Assembly: GCA_944989445.1 (NCBI GenBank)
Contig: CALYLW010001081.1
Span: 75,001 to 139,000, forward strand
DNA length: 64,000 bases
Direction: 5' to 3'
Source of the DNA: Ampullaceana balthica
Lineage: Eukaryota > Mollusca > Gastropoda > Lymnaeidae
Positions 58,793 to 64,000 of this stretch are shown here, one piece after another. The position numbers and the translations under genes were made by a program. Numbering within the stretch: position 1 is the stretch's first letter; each line of letters begins with the position of its first letter. Under the pieces are notes generated by a model. That model made no database searches. It was not told where the DNA came from and saw only the letters and a list, made by a program, of their open reading frames with translations.

Positions 58793-59350
58793 GGAAATAA
58801 ATGAATAAAATAAAAAATAAATAAACTAAATGAAAGTTCAGTATTACATTATTTTTTATTCTGATGTGTATTTTTTTCAAAATAAATAGACTAGATTTCA
58901 GCTGAAATCTTTTTATTTTTAAAACTTCCGTTAACTTTTGACGGGTTATACACTAGTATATAAATATGTATTTATTTTCATTCGGTAAATTAACGTAGCC
59001 TATGTATTAATATCGAACTATCTTGTATTTCCGCCCGTACTTAAAAACTTCCCCTTGGTAGAGATATGACGTCGCGCCTTTTAATTGGAAAAACGTCACG
59101 CATATCTATATAAAGAGAGTTGCATAAAAACGGCATTAAAATTTAAGGCAATGTCGTTCTATAGGTTGGATAAGTAGTAGGATGTAGGCCTACCGACCTG
59201 ATGGAGGCCGGTTCGAATTCCGTGAAAAAAAAGAGCACTTTTTGCTATTGATCACGCAACACATGCTTCTTCTTATCTTATCTTATCTGTTTACAGACGC
59301 TCCTTCTATACAGAAGATTATTGCGTCCTACGCTTATCTATGGTTTGTGT

Positions 59351-59785
59351 TTAGTCCTGCATTTTTATTAGAGATTTAAATGTTGATAAAGTGTTGGTTT
59401 TCCTGGATTCTTCAGGCAACCCAGTCCACGCCCGAATTCCGGACGGGAAGAAGGAAAACTTGTATGTGTTTGTTCTTGCATACGGAATAAGAAAGGTGTT
59501 TTTATCCTTATGTCTATCTGAGGGTTGTATTAGGTTATCTTTGTGTTGTATTTCTAAATTAGAGTTAATTGCTTTATGTATGATTACTACTTTGCTCTTG
59601 GTTCTTCTATCCTCTAGTGTTTCAAGGTTTAATGATTTAACTAATGGTGTTATTCTTGTCAGTTTTGAATATTCTCCAGTAATGAATCTGGCACCTCTTT
59701 TTTGAATTTGTTCTAGTTTATCAATGTTTTCTTTGGTGGATGGGTCCCATACAGAAGATGCATATTCTAATACAGGTCTCACCAA
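59351..59785 (-). pseudogene. LINE ORF2 C-terminal segment
   Basis: It encodes the domain after the reverse transcriptase that ends many CR1/Jockey-type elements (VRPVLEYASSVWDP through TGLPEESRKTNTLSTFKSL). It is the best reference for the decayed copies elsewhere in the window. Confidence 0.85.
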
Positions 59786-59968
59786 AGTGAGGTAGCATTT
59801 TAGTTTTATATCTTTATTACATTTGTTAAAGTTTCTTTTTATAAAGCCTAAGGTTTTGTTTGATTTTTTAATAACTTCATTGACATGGGGATTCCATGAT
59901 AGTTTCTCATTTATTAAGACTCCTAAGTATTTTGCATCTTTAGTTTGGGTCAGTTCTTTTCCATGAAT

Positions 59969-61024
59969 TTAATATTTTGAATTTATTTGTTTCTTTTTCT
60001 TTGTTACTCTTAACAGTTGACACTTTTCTGGGTGGAAAGACATACTCCAGTTAGTTTCCCATTTTATTAATTCATCTAAGTCTTTTTGTAAAATTTTGCT
60101 ATCTTGTTCTGATTTAATTGTTCTATAGATTATATAATCATCAGCAAATAACCTAACTTTTGTACCTGTTGAGATGTTGTTGGGTAAATCATTTATATAA
60201 ATTAAAAAGAGTAAGGGACCTAGCACAGTTCCTTGTGGAACTCCTGAGTTAACCTTTATTGGTGCAGATTTAGATCCATTAATTATTACAGTTTGCTCCC
60301 TGCCCAAAAGGAAGTCTTGAATACAGTGATGTAAGGAACCTGAGATTCCAAAGTAGTTAAGTTTTTTAAGTAAACTAAGGTGGTGAACTTTGTCAAATGC
60401 TTTTGAGAAGTCTAGTAATATTGTATCTATTTGATCATTTTTGTCTAAGCCTTTTGATAGTTCATCTATTAAACCTATTAATTGTGTTTCACATGATCTG
60501 TTTTTTCTAAAGCCGTGTTGATGTGGGCATAGGGCATTATATTTGTCAAGGTGGTTAACTATTCTACTATATATTATGTGTTCTAGTAATTTACAGGTGA
60601 TACTAGTAAGTGATACAGGCCTGTAATTACCAGGGTCTGATTTATCCCCTTTCTTAAAGAGTGGAGTTACGTTAGCTAATTTCCAATCCTGGGGCACTTT
60701 ACCCTGGTTTAGAGAGGCTTGAAAGAGAACTACAAGGATTGGGGACAGTTCATTGCTTAGTTCTTTTAATAACATTGCAGGCAAATCATCTGGGCCAGTA
60801 GCTTTGTTTATTTTTAAGTTTTTTAGGAGTGAATGTATACCTATCTCATCTACAGTTATGTTACCTATTTCTTCCATTTTATTTAAATTTATTAAAACTT
60901 CTTTGTCGCCTGAGGCAGAAAAAGATGATGCAAAATATGTGTTAAGGATATTAGCTTTAGTTTCATGATCATTATAGGTTTTATTATTTGAGCCTTTTAG
61001 TGTGGCTATTCCTGAAGGTTCCAT
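59969..61024 (-). pseudogene. LINE reverse transcriptase segment (351 codons)
   Basis: This is the longest intact stretch of the LINE ORF2. It covers the fingers and palm of the reverse transcriptase, with PVSLTS, DFSKAFD, PQGTVLGP and FADD motifs. It ends in a stop caused by a frameshift; the continuation (EKLSWNP, then the 59785-59351 segment) lies in another frame. Confidence 0.88.
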
Positions 61025-61061
61025 TTTTTTAGATTTGATAAAGGACCATAAGTTTTTATTG

Positions 61062-62303
61062 TTATCTTTTGGTAATTACATTGTTTATATATTCATTTTG
61101 GAGTTTTCGACTAAGTTTTTGTGTCAAGTGTTTAATCTTTAAGTATTTTTTGTGTATCCTATATGAATAGGTAGCTTTATATTTTTTAAATAAGTTCTCT
61201 TTTTGTTTGCATAGCTTTTTCAATCTAGAATTGAACCAGCATTTGTTAATTTTATTTGATGTTAGTTTTGTTGGAAAATTCTCATCCATTATAGTTTTTA
61301 GATTTGTTTTTATATCTTTCCAAATTTCTTCTACTGGGCTATTTGTGTTAAATTTACTTAGGAAAGTTTGTTGGAAGTTAGCCGCTGATTGGTGTAGTTT
61401 TATTGAATTACATTTATTCCAAAGATAGATTATTCTTCTAGATATCTTATTAATTTTAGTTTTTATTGTATTGGTGACCCTAACAATATCATGGTCGGAC
61501 AGTCCTGGAATTATTTTATAGTCTAACACTAGTCCTGGTCTATTTGTTAGGAATAAATCTAGTGTTTTAATTTTTCCTTGTTGCCGTTTTTACTATCTGT
61601 TCTAGGTTTACGTTGTTTATAGTGTCTAAAAAGTGTTCATTAATTTCTCTGTTAGTTCGATGGTTATCAATTGTATAATTTTTCCAATTTATATCTGGAA
61701 GATTAAAGTCCCCCATAATCCATAGAACTGCATTTTTATTATTCTCTTTTATGAATGTTAATTGACTACAAAGATTGTTCATGTATTCTAGGTTTGTATT
61801 CGGAGGTCTATATATACTGCCTACAATAAGTGGGGATGAGTTTGGTGTAATTATTTTACAATAAATAGACTCTATATTAAAATTTGGCTGTGTAGTAATA
61901 TCTTCAGCTATGATATTTGATTTAATTGCAAGTAGCACTCCTCCATAATTGTCTGGTCTGCTGTCTTTCCTAAAAATATTATAATTGGAGTTTAAAATCT
62001 CAGAGTTATATATGTTGGGTTCAACCAAGTTTCAGAACCAGCAATTGTGTCTGGTTCTTCTGTTTTTATAAGTAGTTCTAAATCTGGAATTTTATTTTTT
62101 ATGCTTTGGAAATTAACTATTAGTGTTTTGAGAATGTTTTGATTAGTATTATTATTAGATTTTTTATGGGTAATTTTATGGGTTTGTGTGGTGGGTTTCA
62201 TTTTATCTAGTGGTTTATTTATAAAAGGATTAGCCAAAACACTGTAAGAGTTTGTGGTGATCAGGTCCTCATAGTTAAATAAATCTGAACTGATTTGGGG
62301 CAA
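61062..62303 (-). pseudogene. LINE APE-type endonuclease segments
   Basis: Three overlapping frames together give an apurinic endonuclease-like domain: an N-terminal strand (LKTLIVNFQSIKNKIPDLE), SETWLNP, the catalytic GDFN and the terminal SDHDIV. The break points near 62010 and 61550 are single frameshifts. Confidence 0.85.
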
Positions 62304-62559
62304 CCCACAATGTATGCAGTGCCAAGATGCATATTCTTCATTTATCTTGTTTATATTCTTCGCTGCTTTATTTCGCAGCCTTGTCGCAAGATGATGTTTG
62401 TCATTGGAATGACGGTTTTTGTCCAGTAAATTTTAGTAAATGAGAAGTTCACGCACTTATGTCGAATGTTTTGGTTTGGTTAATAAGAGTTGGGGGAGGG
62501 GTGGTGGACATTTTCTAACCGTCATGGCTCGGCGGGTTATTTTAGCACGATTACTGTGT

Positions 62560-62732
62560 GCCTGAGGGGCGGGTTAGGGTAGAAATAGACACTGGTTAGA
62601 GTTAGGGTTAGGGTAGAAATAGACACTGGTTAGAGTTGGGGTAAGGGTATAAAAAGAGACACTGGTTAGAGTTGGCGTTAGGGTAGAAATAAACACTGGT
62701 TAAAGTTAGGGTTAGGGTGGAGATAGAGAATG
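62560..62732 (+). repeat. Minisatellite of about 34-36 bp with TTAGGG-like motifs
   Basis: Four to five units of the type gttagggtagaaatagacac followed by tggttagagttag; gttagggttagggt occurs at two junctions. Confidence 0.8.
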
Positions 62733-63454
62733 GTATTCCACTTGGGATGAGCGACATCGTAACTATCTTTGGCTCTACATCCTATGTGTAAGACCCAGGA
62801 CTCCTCTCCATTCAGACTTATCCTTGGGTGCCCCAGAGATAGCTGTAAGTCTTCCTGATTCTGGGCCAGCCCTCTATCTCACGGTTTCTGTCTATACACC
62901 GCCTTAAGCATAATGAAGGATACAGTATTATAATAATCGTGAAGATAAACATAATACGACGACGATAAAGAAATTTTTTAAAATACGGTCTTGCTGGAAT
63001 ATTTTTTTTTATTTGTTTTTTGCATGTACAAATTCCTGTAGCTATGGAACCCATTAAAGTGAAAATATTGCAACAGTTTTCTTTGATCAAACACCGTAAT
63101 AGGAGCTGCTCATTGAAATCTGTTGAAACAACGCAAACATCGAAATGGCGGGTTTGTGGGAAAATTGGTCACGTTCATATGTGCTAAACTAGTCGACACA
63201 AATAAAATATTGTTTGTTTAAAATTGATGATTTAAAAATGATCAATATGAATTGTTTAACCGGGTCGCATACCTAATGACGAGGTCAATTAACCGAATAA
63301 TTATGTTTTATATTAAAAATTACATTAAACAACAATACAAAATTTCTTTACATGATAAACGTAGCTTATATCCACTGTAAAGTCATTGTATGTTGTATTT
63401 AGGATATGAATGTTTTACAGTCAATTAATTGATAATTATGTGTGTTACCATTTG
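62733..63454. other. Stretch with no recognised gene
   Basis: AT-rich, nothing recognised between the TTAGGG-like minisatellite and the LINE tail. Confidence 0.4.
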
Positions 63455-63535
63455 TATGTAAAGCGCCGAGAGCCCAGTTGCTGGCTGGGTACTGCACTAT
63501 TATAATTTATCGAAATTATTATTATTATTATTACA
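63455..63535 (+). mobile_element. 3' tail of the second LINE family, opposite orientation
   Basis: The stretch aaagcgccgagagcccagtt followed by a (ATT)n end matches the tails at 38.7 and 42.2 kb. Confidence 0.65.
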
Positions 63536-63749
63536 TGAGTAATTTGGGGAAGTTCCTAAAAATAACCACTTGGTATGCCAGGTAAAGTAAAGTAAAGTAA
63601 TTGAGATGCCAGAAAAGCCATAATGGCGTAATTTAACAAAAAAACTTTATATGATCTCTTGATGTATGAGTCTACATGACAGAGTCAATGCTCTCAAGAA
63701 AAACAAAAAAAAATCCAACAACCACAAAAATGACGTGACAATGACATGC

Positions 63750-63990
63750 TCCCCCCCCCATTGTATGCCTCTCGATCCCCATGTCCCACTTCCCGACCCC
63801 CGTCTCCCGCCTTATGACCCCCATCTCCCACCTCATGACCCCAATCTCCAACCTCCCGCCCCATGACCCACCTCCCGACCCCCGTCTCCCGCCTCATGAC
63901 CCCCATCTCCCACCTCATGACCCCAATCTCCCACCTCCCACCCCATCACCCACCTCCCGACCCCCATCTCCCGACTCCTCACTCCAAGGC
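63750..63990 (+). repeat. C-rich minisatellite reaching the window edge
   Basis: Degenerate units like ctcccacctcatgaccccca, with cccgacccccgtctcccgcc variants. Confidence 0.8.
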
Positions 63991-64000
63991 ACCACAGGGG

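Larger units (their letters stand above)
59265..62420 (-). mobile_element. LINE (non-LTR retrotransposon), CR1/Jockey superfamily-like; nearly complete ORF2 with frameshifts
   Basis: Read on the minus strand, the element starts inside a Cys-rich PHD-like stretch (WHCIHCG near 62330). It continues through an APE endonuclease in three frames: 62303-61992 has SETWLNP, 62028-61567 has GDFNLPDINW, and 61529-61062 has GLSDHDIV. The reverse transcriptase follows at 61024-59969 (NYRPVSLTSI, HQHGFRKNRS, DFSKAFDKVHH, GVPQGTVLGPLLFLIYINDL, and the catalytic box FADD). A C-terminal domain lies at 59785-59351 (LEYASSVWDP, GARFITGEYSKL, FSFFPSGIRAW). It ends in a tail with tandem GATAA. Only a few frameshifts break it, so it is fairly young but inactive as read. 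The 5' part with ORF1 is absent. The clade call is by motif style and should be treated as approximate. Confidence 0.9.

Noticed and set aside
59200..59225. tRNA box-B-like ggttcgaattccg next to the LINE tail
   Set aside because: No convincing box A at the right distance and no SINE body; probably chance.
63666..63918. Pro/His-rich and Gly/Glu-rich frames at the window end
   Set aside because: Both strands of a C-rich minisatellite; no support as genes.

Overview
The window is animal nuclear DNA: AT-rich, repeat-heavy, and with genes split by GT-AG introns. The style of the non-LTR retrotransposons, the tRNA-headed SINEs and the glycosyltransferase point to a lophotrochozoan, most likely a gastropod mollusc. 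That assignment is inference. Nothing prokaryotic, and no CRISPR array, rRNA gene or intact tRNA gene, was seen.

Two well-supported genes lie in the first 14 kb. Five plus-strand exons (3439-13665) encode a phospholipid (lipid phosphate) phosphatase of the PAP2/PLPP family with all three catalytic motifs; only the short 5' exon is missing. Its second visible intron (4235-11996) contains a complete seven-exon family-31 beta-1,3-glycosyltransferase gene (4981-11321, 399 codons) on the same strand, with its own start, transmembrane anchor, DDD motif, stop and poly(A) signal. The two proteins have no known joint function: one dephosphorylates membrane lipids and the other is a Golgi glycosyltransferase. 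Several of their introns contain minisatellites that abut or copy splice sites.

A third gene (19925 down to 17225, minus strand) encodes a predicted 129-residue secreted peptide that I do not recognise: a signal peptide, a proline-rich Leu-Pro-Pro-Met-Pro repeat region, and a short cysteine-rich C-terminus. Its intron holds a decayed 1.8-kb hAT transposon. A two-exon coding fragment near 34.1-34.8 kb looks like part of an extracellular, possibly Ig-like, protein and may be frameshifted.

Most of the rest is mobile and repetitive. A nearly full ORF2 of a CR1/Jockey-superfamily LINE lies at 59265-62420 (minus), with at least seven decayed relatives. Three tRNA-derived SINEs end in the same tail as this LINE, including a (GATAA)n end. 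A second LINE family is present as tails. At least five hAT MITEs have 8-bp target duplications, and there are Harbinger-like MITEs and two possible foldback elements rich in TTCGACCCCGG.

Tandem arrays are unusually abundant. They include a 5.7-kb, almost perfectly uniform 69-bp satellite (about 83 copies, 43331-49054), a 26-bp array (about 56 copies), a 37-bp array with a 370-bp higher-order period, a 19-bp array in three sequence blocks, and a 24-bp array that arose from LINE coding sequence. The most interesting items are the same-strand nested gene, the unknown secreted peptide gene, the LINE-to-minisatellite conversion and the SINE/LINE tail sharing.
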